NCBI GenBank assembly: GCA_028285085.1
Contig: JANQQI010000094.1
Span: 1-64,000, forward strand
Direction: 5' to 3'
From: Saprospiraceae bacterium
GTDB taxonomy: Bacteria > Bacteroidota > Bacteroidia > Chitinophagales > Saprospiraceae
Length of the DNA: 64,000 bases
Shown here piece after piece: positions 55,206-63,680 of this stretch (position 1 is its first letter; each line of letters begins with the position of its first letter). A program made the position numbers and the translations under genes. The notes beneath the pieces are model-generated. The model was not told the DNA's origin. It made no database searches and saw nothing but the letters and a program-made list of their open reading frames with translations.

Positions 55206-55255
55206 TATATAAATGAAAACAAAAAAGCCCTGCCATTTCGCAGGGCTTTTTTGTT
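55175..55255 (+). promoter_or_regulatory. Phe/Tyr attenuator: pause, antiterminator and terminator stems
   Basis: Segment 1-2 hairpin: CTG-T-CC (55175-55180) with GGCAG (55185-55189), loop ACAC. Segment 2-3 antiterminator: GGCAGG-CT (55185-55192) with AG-C-CCTGCC (55226-55234, one bulged C). Segment 3-4 terminator: AACAAAAAAGCCCTGC (55218-55233) with GCAGGGCTTTTTTGTT (55240-55255), loop CATTTC, a T run in the 3' arm. The three stems are mutually exclusive in the order expected for trp/phe-type attenuators. The first structural gene starts 14 bases later. Confidence 0.85.
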
Positions 55256-55268
55256 GATACCGAATACA

Positions 55269-56111
55269 ATGAATTACGATCGAACGAAAAAAATAGTCAT
55301 TCAGGGCATTCCCGGCGCCTTTCACGAGATTGCGGCCCGCTATTACCACGGTAAAGATATTGAGGTGGTACCCGCAGATACTTTTGAGCAGGTGGTCGTC
55401 GGCGCCTCGCGCTGGGATGGGGGCATGATGGCTATCGAAAATTCTATTGCCGGCAGCTTGATGTACAATTACACCTTGCTACGGAATGCCTCCTTGCGTA
55501 TTATCGGTGAACTTTATTTACGGATCCGACACAATTTGCTGGCTTTACCCGGGCAACAGATTGAAGACTTACGTGAGGTGCATTCTCATCCAATGGCCAT
55601 TGCTCAGTGTCGTGATTTTTTTAAAGCACATCCTCATATTCGTTTGGTTGAAACGGAGGACACCGCCGCCAGCGCACGTGCTGTCCAGCGAAAAAAAGCA
55701 GTCGGAATCGGTGCGATAGCCAGTAGCATGGCCGCAGAATTATACGAACTCAATACGCTGGCTGCGGGTATTGAGACCAACAAACAAAACTATACGCGTT
55801 TTTTGGCACTAGACAAAGAAGCAGGAGTTGCACTGCCCGAGCAGTGTGATAAGGTATCCCTTTGTTTTGCGCTGAAGCATACCGTTGGAAGCCTGCATCG
55901 CGTACTCGCTACGCTCGCCGACGAAGGCGCCAACTTGACCAAAATACAATCGGTTCCGATTGTAGGGAACCGTTGGCATTACCTGTTTTTTATCGACTTT
56001 ATTTTACCAGCACCAGCCGCTTATACACGGATAATCAATCTGTTGCGAGCCGGTACGACGGAATTGAAAATACTGGGTCATTACCAAAGTGGAAAACATT
56101 ATGATGATTAA
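55269..56111 (+). CDS. pheA: Prephenate dehydratase with ACT domain
   Basis: A 280-residue enzyme that converts prephenate to phenylpyruvate. Seen: IVIQGIPGAFHEIAARYY, MMAIENSIAGSLMYNY, the catalytic TRFLAL (NYTRFLALDKEA) and an ACT domain with KVSLCFALKHTVGSLHRVL and GANLTKIQSVPIVG. Where many relatives have the Phe-binding ESRP, this one has QSVP, so feedback may differ. No chorismate mutase part. The start at MNYDRTKK avoids a six-residue extension that would overlap the terminator. First gene of the aromatic operon, controlled by the attenuator. Confidence 0.95.
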   Translation: MNYDRTKKIVIQGIPGAFHEIAARYYHGKDIEVVPADTFEQVVVGASRWDGGMMAIENSIAGSLMYNYTLLRNASLRIIGELYLRIRHNLLALPGQQIEDLREVHSHPMAIAQCRDFFKAHPHIRLVETEDTAASARAVQRKKAVGIGAIASSMAAELYELNTLAAGIETNKQNYTRFLALDKEAGVALPEQCDKVSLCFALKHTVGSLHRVLATLADEGANLTKIQSVPIVGNRWHYLFFIDFILPAPAAYTRIINLLRAGTTELKILGHYQSGKHYDD

Positions 56112-57300
56112 GACGGCACAGCGCATTCAGCACATTGAAGAGTATTACTTTTCGCGTAAGCTACAGGAAATTGCCCGCTTACGAGCCGACGGTGCGGATA
56201 TCCTCAATCTGGGAATCGGCAGCCCGGATCAGGCACCTGATCCTAGCGTAATTAATGAATTACATACGCAAAGTCAGCATCCCAGCCATCACCGCTACCA
56301 AAGTTATCGTGGCGTAGATGTATTGCGGCACAGCTTCTCGGATTGGTATAGCCGACATTTTGAGGTTGATCTCGATCCAAAGCAGGAGATTTTACCCTTG
56401 ATTGGCTCCAAAGAAGGCATTATGCATCTAAGCATGACCTTTCTGGAGGCTGGCGATCAGGTGTTGATCCCCAATCCCGGCTACCCCGCCTATCGCGCTA
56501 CCGCGCTGCTCAGTGGCGCTGAGCCGATGGTTTATGAACTCAGTGAAACCAATGGTTGGCTACCAGATTTAGCAGAACTCTCCAGTCGTGATCTATCCAA
56601 GGTAAAAATGATGTGGATTAACTATCCGCACATGCCAACGGGATCTAGCGCGACCTCAAATGCATTCCAACAGCTTGTCGATTTCGCGCGGACTCACCGT
56701 ATCCTTTTGGTAAATGATAACCCCTACAGCTTTATTCTGAATGATCGCCCCTTGAGCTTATTGTCTGTACCGGGTGCTAAGGACGTCGCGATAGAACTAA
56801 ACTCACTCAGTAAATCCCACAATATGGCGGGTTGGCGATTGGGCATGATGGCTGGTCGGGCGGATTATTTACAAGCGGTGATGAAGTTTAAGAGTAATAT
56901 GGATTCGGGGATGTTTTTACCCTTGCAGTTGGCGGCAGCTAAGGCTTTATCCCTACCCAATAGTTGGTACGATGGACTCAATAACGTGTACCGCCGTCGC
57001 CGCGAGTTAGTATACCAAATGATGGATCTGCTTGATTGTCGTTACGATACCCAGGCTGGCGGATTATTTGTTTGGGCCAGAATTCCCGAACAAGTAGATG
57101 ATGCTTATGAATTATCTGACCAGTTATTGTACGACGCTCAAGTCTTCATGACGCCGGGAGGCATCTTTGGTTCTGCCGGTAATCGCTACATTCGTACCTC
57201 GCTTTGTAGCTCAGAAGAAACTTTGACCACAGCGATAGAGCGTATCACCAAGTGGCGCCAACACCAACCTGCATTGATTAAAAACGGAAGATTGCAATAA
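56101..57300 (+). CDS. Class I/II PLP aminotransferase, probably aromatic
   Basis: About 400 residues; begins at ATGATG within the pheA stop region (overlap of about 11 bases), so coupled translation is likely. Seen: ILNLGIGSPDQAPDP, YQSYRGVDVLRHSFSDWY, NPGYPAYRATALLSGAEP, WINYPHMPTGS, and the PLP lysine in LNSLSKSHNMAGWRLGM. Operon position between prephenate dehydratase and dehydrogenase points to transamination of phenylpyruvate/hydroxyphenylpyruvate (or of prephenate); which of these cannot be told. Confidence 0.92.
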   Translation: MMIKTAQRIQHIEEYYFSRKLQEIARLRADGADILNLGIGSPDQAPDPSVINELHTQSQHPSHHRYQSYRGVDVLRHSFSDWYSRHFEVDLDPKQEILPLIGSKEGIMHLSMTFLEAGDQVLIPNPGYPAYRATALLSGAEPMVYELSETNGWLPDLAELSSRDLSKVKMMWINYPHMPTGSSATSNAFQQLVDFARTHRILLVNDNPYSFILNDRPLSLLSVPGAKDVAIELNSLSKSHNMAGWRLGMMAGRADYLQAVMKFKSNMDSGMFLPLQLAAAKALSLPNSWYDGLNNVYRRRRELVYQMMDLLDCRYDTQAGGLFVWARIPEQVDDAYELSDQLLYDAQVFMTPGGIFGSAGNRYIRTSLCSSEETLTTAIERITKWRQHQPALIKNGRLQ

Positions 57301-58140
57301 ATGACAGTTACGATTATCGGAATAGGATTGATCGGTGGCTCGATGGCCATCAGCTTGAAAGAAAGTGGATTTGCCGGAAAAATCATCGGAGTAGATCGTA
57401 TTCAAGACAATTTGGATAAAGCCATTCGCCGGCGTTTGATTGATGAGGATATGGATTTGGAAAGGGGGATTGCTGAAGCAGACGTCGTCATCTTGGCTAT
57501 CCCCGTCGATGGAATGATTAGCTTACTGCCTCGCGTAATGGATTTAGTAGATCAGCAGGTAGTATTGGATGTTGGTTCTACGAAATATGCACTGGCAGAA
57601 GGCCTGCGTCAACACCCCAAGCGCGGACGTTACGTGGGGACACATCCCATGGCCGGCACGGAAAATAGTGGTCCGGAGGCAGCCATTCCGGGACTCTTTG
57701 ACGGCCGGAGCTGCGTGCTATGCGATGTTGCCGATAGCGACGTCGATGCCGTAGAAATCACTAAAAAGCTTTACACCGCGCTAAATATGAATTTGCTCTA
57801 TCTCGATGCTTATGCGCACGATATTCATTGTGCGTACGTGTCGCATATTTCGCACATCAGTTCTTTTGCACTCGCATTAACGGTGCTGGAAAAGGAGCAA
57901 GACGAAGGACGCATTTTTGATTTGGCGAGTGGTGGTTTTGGCTCAAGTGTACGTTTAGCGAAAAGTTCTCCCGATATGTGGGTGCCTATTTTTGAACAAA
58001 ACCGGGATAATGTGCTTGATGTTTTAGATGAACACATCAACACCCTGGCACAATTTCGTAGCCTGTTAATCAAAAAGGATTTTAATAAGTTTAGAATGAT
58101 GATCGAAAAGGCGAATCACATCCGAAAAATTTTGAAATAA
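57301..58140 (+). CDS. tyrA: Prephenate dehydrogenase
   Basis: A 279-residue NAD-dependent enzyme forming 4-hydroxyphenylpyruvate. Seen: Rossmann motif VTIIGIGLIGGSMAISL, acidic IGVDR, the catalytic histidine region THPMAGTENSGPEAA, and HDIHCAYVSHISHISSFAL with the second conserved histidine. The start codon follows the aminotransferase stop directly, with no spacer. No ACT domain. Length normal for the short form. Confidence 0.95.
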   Translation: MTVTIIGIGLIGGSMAISLKESGFAGKIIGVDRIQDNLDKAIRRRLIDEDMDLERGIAEADVVILAIPVDGMISLLPRVMDLVDQQVVLDVGSTKYALAEGLRQHPKRGRYVGTHPMAGTENSGPEAAIPGLFDGRSCVLCDVADSDVDAVEITKKLYTALNMNLLYLDAYAHDIHCAYVSHISHISSFALALTVLEKEQDEGRIFDLASGGFGSSVRLAKSSPDMWVPIFEQNRDNVLDVLDEHINTLAQFRSLLIKKDFNKFRMMIEKANHIRKILK

Positions 58141-58182
58141 GTAACATTTTTAAAAAATACAACATCTTAATATCTAAATATC

Positions 58183-59274
58183 ATGGAATTTCAACCAGTA
58201 TTCGAAACGAAGAAAAAGCGCCCTGTGGTGATTGCCGGGCCTTGCAGCGCAGAAACTGAAGAACAAGTGCTGACGACCGCCAAAGCATTGGCCAAGCAAA
58301 ATATTGATCTATTCCGTGCCGGTATTTGGAAACCACGTACCCGTCCGAATTCCTTCGAAGGAGTAGGAACTCCAGGTTTAGCCTGGTTACGCCGGGTCAA
58401 GGAGGAGACCGGTTTGAAAGTCACCACTGAGGTGGCGAAAGCCCAACACGTTTACGAAACACTAAAGTATGGCGTCGATGTCCTTTGGCTTGGTGCACGA
58501 ACTACCGTTAATCCTTTTTCGGTACAAGAAATCGCCGATGCTTTGGAAGGGGTTGATATTCCGGTACTCATCAAAAATCCAATTAACCCGGATTTGAAAT
58601 TGTGGATCGGTGCAATTGAACGGATTTACAAAGCTGGGATTCGTAAGATTGGCGTGATTCACCGTGGTTTTTCTTCTTTTCAGGATTCAAAATACCGCAA
58701 TACGCCGCGTTGGCAATTGCCGATCGAACTGATGCGTCAATTCCCGGATTTGACCATGATTTGCGACAATAGCCATATTTGTGGCCGTCGGGATATCTTG
58801 TTGGAGACGGCTCAAATTGCGATGGACCTCAACTTCGCCGGCCTCATGACCGAAACTCATCCTGATCCCGATAATGCCTGGAGTGATGCCAAACAGCAAA
58901 TTACGCCGGCGACCTTCTCCCAAATGATTGATCAGCTCGTTTTGCGGGAGCCTACTAGTAGTGACGAAGACTTTTTGGAGCATATCGAAGATTTACGCCA
59001 CCAGATTGACTACCTCGATAACGAATTACTCGATCTGCTGGGCAAGCGCATGGAAATTGCCGATAAAATTGGTCTGTACAAAAAGCGCAACAACATCTCC
59101 ATCTTACAGCCAAGTCGTTGGAATGAAATTTTGAAAATCGCCGCTGAAAAAGGACAGAGCCGTGGCCTGAGTGCTGAATTTATTGAAAAAGTACTCAAAG
59201 CGATTCATCAAGAATCAATCAATCACCAAGAAGCAGTGATGAATCAACCCGAGCGCCGTTCTGCGCGGTCCTAA
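58183..59274 (+). CDS. Bifunctional DAHP synthase / chorismate mutase
   Basis: A 363-residue fusion. The N-terminal DAHP synthase (about 1-265; phosphoenolpyruvate plus erythrose-4-phosphate) shows AGPCSAETEE, FRAGIWKPRTRPNSFEGVG, VIHRGFSSF and TETHPDPDNAWSDAKQQ (metal- and substrate-binding residues), and is of the short type Ibeta. The C-terminal AroQ-type chorismate mutase (about 270-360) shows LRHQIDYLDNELLDLLGKRM and IGLYKKRNNISILQPSRWNE. Such fusions let prephenate inhibit DAHP synthesis. Last gene of the aromatic operon; 42 bases after tyrA. Confidence 0.95.
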   Translation: MEFQPVFETKKKRPVVIAGPCSAETEEQVLTTAKALAKQNIDLFRAGIWKPRTRPNSFEGVGTPGLAWLRRVKEETGLKVTTEVAKAQHVYETLKYGVDVLWLGARTTVNPFSVQEIADALEGVDIPVLIKNPINPDLKLWIGAIERIYKAGIRKIGVIHRGFSSFQDSKYRNTPRWQLPIELMRQFPDLTMICDNSHICGRRDILLETAQIAMDLNFAGLMTETHPDPDNAWSDAKQQITPATFSQMIDQLVLREPTSSDEDFLEHIEDLRHQIDYLDNELLDLLGKRMEIADKIGLYKKRNNISILQPSRWNEILKIAAEKGQSRGLSAEFIEKVLKAIHQESINHQEAVMNQPERRSARS

Positions 59275-59346
59275 TACCGATTTAATCGAAAAATCTCCCA
59301 CCCCCAGCGGAATTTTTAGAGAGAAAGTGGTAATTTACCCACATTG

Positions 59347-59374
59347 GAAGCGGTTGCCAAATGGCATTCGCTTC
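59347..59374 (+). other. Strong hairpin between the aromatic operon and the SPFH gene
   Basis: GAAGCGG-TTGCCA pairs with TGGCA-TTCGCTTC, a stem of about twelve pairs around AA. There is no T run, so it is not a good terminator; it may be a regulatory leader of the gene at 59407 or a processing site. Confidence 0.45.
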
Positions 59375-59406
59375 TATCACTCTAAAACAAAAAACGCTCA
59401 CTAATC

Positions 59407-60429
59407 ATGGGATTATTCGATTTTTTTACCGAAGAATTTGTTGAAGTTATCGACTGGGTTGAAAAAGACCCCGATACCATACTTTGGAAATTCCCGGATA
59501 AAGATGCAAATATTAAATACGGTGCTAGCTTGACGGTACGTGAATCGCAGTTGGCGCTATTCCTCGACGAAGGTCGCTTCGCTGATATTTATGATCCGGG
59601 TCGCTACGAATTGGTGACTCAGAACATGCCCTTGCTCACCTCCCTCCGCAACTGGGATAAGGCCTTCAAATCACCCTTTAAGTGTGATGTCTACTATGTT
59701 AGTACACGGACTTTTACCGACCTCAAGTGGGGGACACCTAATCCTATTATCCTGCGCGATCCCGAGTTCAAACAAGTGCGAGTAAAAGCACACGGTGTTT
59801 ATTTCATCCGCGTGAACGATCCCGAGAAGTTTTTCACTCAATTTGCCGGAACTAAGCCTACCTTAAAGGTGAGCGAAGTATCGGAGCAAATGCGCGATAT
59901 TGTTTCTCCTAAGTTTGCCGAAGCCTTGGCCGAAGCAAAGATTTCGGTGCTTGATATGGTGACGCACTATACCGAATTGGGCGAAAAAATCCGTCCGATC
60001 CTACAAGCAGATTTTGATAACTTCGGCATTGAGTTGGTGAAATTCCAGGTAACTAGTACCTCGCTGCCTAAAGAAGTCGAAGAGTTCTACGATAAGATGA
60101 CCAATATGAATATGGTCGATGATATGAATAAGTTTAGTCAATTCCAGACGGCGCAGTCTATGGAGAAAGCGGCTGAAAACCCCGGTGGTGGTGCCAGTGA
60201 AGGGATTGGCATGGGAATGGGCTTCGGTATGGCCAACGCCATGATGAATCAACAGCAGCAACAACAGCAACAGCAACCACAAAATCAAGGTAATGCTGAT
60301 GCTGGCAAAGCGCAGACCCGCGAAGAAATTATGGATACGCTCAAGCAATTGGGTGAGTTGAAAACCGCCGGTGTGCTGACCGACGAGGAGTTTGATACTA
60401 AAAAGAAAGAATTGCTTAGCCGCTTGTAA
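59407..60429 (+). CDS. SPFH-domain protein with Gln-rich linker and SHOCT-type tail
   Basis: A 340-residue cytoplasmic protein of the YdjI/virion-core type. An SPFH core spans about 10-230 (WRFPDKDANIKYGASLTVRESQLALFLDEGRF-like opening, then VKAHGVYFIRVNDPEKFF). A Gly/Met stretch and nine-residue glutamine run (about 280-295) follow, then a short SHOCT helix pair (LKQLGELKTAGVLTDEEFDTKKKELL). No membrane segment. The zinc-ribbon membrane protein gene follows after 3 bases; in Bacillus relatives (YdjI with YdjG) the proteins act with a PspA-like membrane stress system. Confidence 0.88.
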   Translation: MGLFDFFTEEFVEVIDWVEKDPDTILWKFPDKDANIKYGASLTVRESQLALFLDEGRFADIYDPGRYELVTQNMPLLTSLRNWDKAFKSPFKCDVYYVSTRTFTDLKWGTPNPIILRDPEFKQVRVKAHGVYFIRVNDPEKFFTQFAGTKPTLKVSEVSEQMRDIVSPKFAEALAEAKISVLDMVTHYTELGEKIRPILQADFDNFGIELVKFQVTSTSLPKEVEEFYDKMTNMNMVDDMNKFSQFQTAQSMEKAAENPGGGASEGIGMGMGFGMANAMMNQQQQQQQQQPQNQGNADAGKAQTREEIMDTLKQLGELKTAGVLTDEEFDTKKKELLSRL

Positions 60430-60432
60430 GCC

Positions 60433-61548
60433 ATGCAGGAATACGACGAGTCGAATTATTTAGAAGATACCATATCGCCCGACTGTCCTTCCTGTGGTAG
60501 CCAACTGAGCTATTCGGCGGAGCACAAAATGATCGCCTGTAACTACTGTGGCTATCGGGAAGAAATCGATAATTCAAGCGATGAGGTGGTAGAACAATCG
60601 CTGCACGAAGCCGTTGAGCGCGTGCAGGATTTCGTGCCCGAAGATGCAGGTAAAAAGGTTTTTGACTGCCAAAACTGCGGGGCGAAATTCATGGTTGAAA
60701 GCGACAAGGTCAACGTGAGCTGTGGCTTCTGTGGCTCCCGCAACGTTAACCTCGAAGCGTATAACCACCAGTACGTCAAACCGATAGGTATCATCCCTTT
60801 CTATATCAGTCGCGACGAAGCCGCTCAGCGTTTCAAAGAGTGGATTCGTCGCGGTATTTTTCACCCTAACAAGCTAAAAAAACTGGCCGCTGTAGAAGAC
60901 TTGCACGGCTTGTACATTCCATTTTGGACCTATGATGCGCAAACCGAATCCAAGTGGAGCGGTGAGGCTGGGTTTTATTATTACGAGACCAAGCGTGTTC
61001 GCGTCAACGGCCAAATGCAAACCAAACAGGTACAAAAAGTACGTTGGACCTATCGCAAAGGCCATTTGAGCCATTTCTTTGACGATATTCTAGTCATTGC
61101 CTCCGGCGGATTAGAACAGCGCCAGGTCGAGAGAATTTTACCGTTTCGGATGGAAGAAATTGTCAATTTCGATCCACGCCTACTGGTGGGATGGGAAGCG
61201 GAGGTCTATAGTTTAGAAGTGGATGACGGTTATCAACATGCTGACCGGATTATGGACCAAAAAATTCGGAATATGTGCTCGGCGCAGCTTGGAGGAGATA
61301 CGCAGCGCAATTTGCATGTGCAAAGTAGCAAAACCGATCAGACCTTTAAGCATATCATTTTACCCTTGTGGTTATGTTCTTATAGTTATAATAACAAAAC
61401 CTATCGTTTTACCATCAACGGGCAAACAGGTAAGGTCCACGGGCAAAAACCGCTATCCTGGATTAAGATTACATTAGCAATTCTAGCTTTTGCGGCTTTC
61501 ATTTTTGCGATCTGGTACGCCCGGGAAAGCGGAATGTTTAGTTCTTAA
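60433..61548 (+). CDS. Zinc-ribbon membrane protein (YdjG-like)
   Basis: A 371-residue protein with two CxxC zinc ribbons: CPSCG...CNYCGY (about 19-38) and CQNCGAKF...CGFCGS (about 77-97). A middle domain follows (YVKPIGIIPFYISRDEAAQR, GLYIPFWTYDAQ, YETKRVRVNGQMQTKQVQKVRWTYRKG) and one membrane segment near the end (WIKITLAILAFAAFIFAIWYA, about 345-365). It is coupled to the SPFH gene at 3 bases and probably recruits it to the membrane. Function at the molecular level is unknown. Confidence 0.86.
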   Translation: MQEYDESNYLEDTISPDCPSCGSQLSYSAEHKMIACNYCGYREEIDNSSDEVVEQSLHEAVERVQDFVPEDAGKKVFDCQNCGAKFMVESDKVNVSCGFCGSRNVNLEAYNHQYVKPIGIIPFYISRDEAAQRFKEWIRRGIFHPNKLKKLAAVEDLHGLYIPFWTYDAQTESKWSGEAGFYYYETKRVRVNGQMQTKQVQKVRWTYRKGHLSHFFDDILVIASGGLEQRQVERILPFRMEEIVNFDPRLLVGWEAEVYSLEVDDGYQHADRIMDQKIRNMCSAQLGGDTQRNLHVQSSKTDQTFKHIILPLWLCSYSYNNKTYRFTINGQTGKVHGQKPLSWIKITLAILAFAAFIFAIWYARESGMFSS

Positions 61549-61677
61549 CCCCTCTGGCTGGAGCGTCGAAGGTCCGAATTAGGTTTTCAATTCTACACAA
61601 AGTGGTATTTTCCCCGATTTCTAACTGGTGATCTGCATTTTCTGTCTATTTTTACGGAAAGCTTAACCAAACAAACT

Positions 61678-62184
61678 ATGATCCAGGTTTTTATCACGGG
61701 AGGAACTTTCGATAAGGAGTACAATTTCATTACCGGCGAACTCTATTTCAAGGATACTCATTTAAAAGAAATGTTCGATCGGGGGCGTAGCACGCTGGAT
61801 ATTGATATCAAAACTTTGATGATGATTGATAGCCTCGAAATGACGCCCGAAGATCGCGCCATTATCCTACACAATTGCCGAAAATCGGCCCATAACAAGA
61901 TTTTACTGACTCACGGTACGGATCGCATGGTGGATACCGCTAAGGCGCTGGCCGAAGCTGATATTCAGGGAAAGACGATCGTTTTAACCGGAGCCATGAT
62001 TCCTTATGCTTTCGGTACCTCATCTGATGGATTCTTTAATTTGGGAAGTGCACTGGCCTTTGCTCAGACCTTGCCACCGGGAGTTTACATCGTGATGAAT
62101 GGTCGTTATTTCACTTGGGATAATGTTCGCAAGAATCGGCGGACCGGTAATTTTGAAGAACTCCATTCACTGGAAATGCAGTAA
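61678..62184 (+). CDS. Stand-alone asparaginase N-terminal-domain protein
   Basis: A 168-residue protein equivalent to only the N-terminal domain of type I/II asparaginases. Seen: FITGGTFDKEYNF (first catalytic Thr in TGGT), LLTHGTDRMVDTA (second catalytic motif, normally HGTDTM) and VLTGAMIPYAFGTSSDGFFN. The C-terminal domain, which completes the active site by dimer contact, is missing, and the open frame ends cleanly, so this is a known short type and not a frameshift. Whether it hydrolyses asparagine is unsure. Confidence 0.82.
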   Translation: MIQVFITGGTFDKEYNFITGELYFKDTHLKEMFDRGRSTLDIDIKTLMMIDSLEMTPEDRAIILHNCRKSAHNKILLTHGTDRMVDTAKALAEADIQGKTIVLTGAMIPYAFGTSSDGFFNLGSALAFAQTLPPGVYIVMNGRYFTWDNVRKNRRTGNFEELHSLEMQ

Positions 62185-62188
62185 ATTT

Positions 62189-62416
62189 ATGGGAGATACA
62201 CTCACGCTCATTTACGAGTTATTCTTATTGCTCATTGGCATATATTTTTTCCTTTTTTCGATTGGCAGGATTCGTTTCCGCGATCCGGCCGGAAAGGCCA
62301 AAGCGGATGCTTTTCGTAAAAAGAATGGGACCTGGCTTGGCATATTATCCTTCTTACTCATCCTATTTATGGGCTTTTCGCTTTTTCTGCATCTTCGTCA
62401 ACTACTTGCCGCATGA
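62189..62416 (+). CDS. Small membrane protein, 75 residues
   Basis: Starts at ATG four bases after the asparaginase-like stop; the longer GTG frame would overlap that gene. Two predicted membrane helices (LIYELFLLLIGIYFFLFSIG and WLGILSFLLILFMGFSLFLHL) flank a basic loop (RFRDPAGKAKADAFRKKNG). Overlaps the next gene by 4 bases (ATGA). Function unknown. Confidence 0.7.
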   Translation: MGDTLTLIYELFLLLIGIYFFLFSIGRIRFRDPAGKAKADAFRKKNGTWLGILSFLLILFMGFSLFLHLRQLLAA

Positions 62417-62745
62417 TAGACTTCCAGGATTTTCTCAAAGTTGATCTTCGTATCGGGACGATTCTCCGCGCGGAGGTGTTCGCCGAAGCCCGCAAACCAG
62501 CTTACAAGCTTTGGATAGATTTTGGAGAAGCCTTGGGCACTAAGAAAACCAGCGCTCAAATCACAGATTACTACCAACCGGAAGAGCTAGTTGGTCGTCA
62601 AGTCATTGCCGTAGTCAATTTTCCGCCCAAGCAAATTGCCAATTTTATGTCGGAGGTATTGGTGCTCGGTGGGGTAGAGGCGGATGGAAAAGTGATTCTC
62701 CTCCAACCGGAGCGTGGATTAGCGAATGGCATTCGAATTAGTTAA
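62413..62745 (+). CDS. csaA: tRNA-binding-domain protein (CsaA-like)
   Basis: A 110-residue single OB-fold tRNA-binding domain, like the C-terminus of MetRS. Seen: FLKVDLRIGTILRAEVF, ARKPAYKLWIDFG, SAQITDYYQPEELVGRQVIAVVNF, and MSEVLVLGGVE. CsaA proteins dimerise and bind tRNA or act as a chaperone-like export factor; which applies here is unknown. Confidence 0.9.
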   Translation: MIDFQDFLKVDLRIGTILRAEVFAEARKPAYKLWIDFGEALGTKKTSAQITDYYQPEELVGRQVIAVVNFPPKQIANFMSEVLVLGGVEADGKVILLQPERGLANGIRIS

Positions 62746-62754
62746 CTAAAATCT

Positions 62755-63528
62755 ATGGCGATTGAGCCAATCGGTGATTTCTTTGCGAAAGACGAAGCGG
62801 GCTATCTCATCAACCCGACTAAAGCTGAACTTATTCCTTCTGCTTTAATACCTTTACTCGAAGCTGTTCTCTCCACTTACCATCAACTTTTAGATTCCAG
62901 TCTCATTCATAGCATTTATTTACGAGGCAGCGTGGCGCGAGGCACCTACGTGGAAGGTATTTCGGACCTAGATACCTTAGCTTTGGTTCATAGCCCAGGG
63001 ATTCGCTGGGCAAAGTTACCCGGCGCTGTCCCAGCGATCGAAAGATTACAAAATCAATATCACTTTCCGGGAGACCTAGAACTCATGCTAACCAGCTTGA
63101 CGATACCCCTGGTAGAATATCATCCACGCCTCGCTTTTGTATTACAAAGTCAGAGCCTTTGTATTGCCGGGACGAGCATTATTCCCGATTTGCCAAAATA
63201 TCGCGTGTCGGAGGTCCCCCGATTGGCGTTAGACTGGCTTGTGGAAGATTGGACTGCCTTTCAAAAGCAGCAATCGCCGGGGCCGGCAGACTGCCGGCGT
63301 ATGGCAAAATTGTGCATACGGGCGGCCTTCGAATGGGTGGTGCCTCGATTGGGTCGCTACACCTTAGATCTGTACCCGGCAGTCGAAAGTGTGATTGAAT
63401 TTTACCCCGAACGCGCATCACAATTGCGAACCTTATTGGCGTATTACATTATACCGCCGCAGCCACTGAGTGCTTTCCAACAACTGATTGAAAACAATGT
63501 GCGTTGGCTACTAGCTGAGTTAGCTTAA
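62755..63528 (+). CDS. Nucleotidyltransferase-fold protein (aminoglycoside adenylyltransferase-like)
   Basis: A 257-residue protein with a Pol-beta-type nucleotidyltransferase motif, LRGSVARGTYVEGISDLDTLALV (GSxxRG then DxD, about 63-85), and a helical C-terminal half (AFQKQQSPGPADCRRMAKLCIRAAFEWVV) as in ANT-type enzymes. Both Asp of the DLD motif are kept. Substrate unknown; stand-alone enzymes of this type modify small molecules or proteins. It lies 9 bases after csaA. Confidence 0.82.
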   Translation: MAIEPIGDFFAKDEAGYLINPTKAELIPSALIPLLEAVLSTYHQLLDSSLIHSIYLRGSVARGTYVEGISDLDTLALVHSPGIRWAKLPGAVPAIERLQNQYHFPGDLELMLTSLTIPLVEYHPRLAFVLQSQSLCIAGTSIIPDLPKYRVSEVPRLALDWLVEDWTAFQKQQSPGPADCRRMAKLCIRAAFEWVVPRLGRYTLDLYPAVESVIEFYPERASQLRTLLAYYIIPPQPLSAFQQLIENNVRWLLAELA

Positions 63529-63680
63529 GCGGAGGTCAAAAAATACTTTAAAATGTAAATGCCCACTACGTGCCATTTCTCCCGTCGCTTTGCAAAATTT
63601 GCATATATTTTAGTATTATTGCAATCTGTCAGGCGCAATGTAAGGCCTTGGTTCGCTCATATTTTCAATACAATTTGACA

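Noticed and set aside
55054-55269. Minus-strand open frame of 71 codons
   Set aside because: It lies across the leader peptide and attenuator, has no recognisable family and its sequence is explained by the terminator and leader on the other strand.
60240-60290. Glutamine-codon repeat as a phase-variable tract
   Set aside because: The run mixes CAG and CAA codons in a linker and keeps frame; no sign of a slippage-controlled switch.
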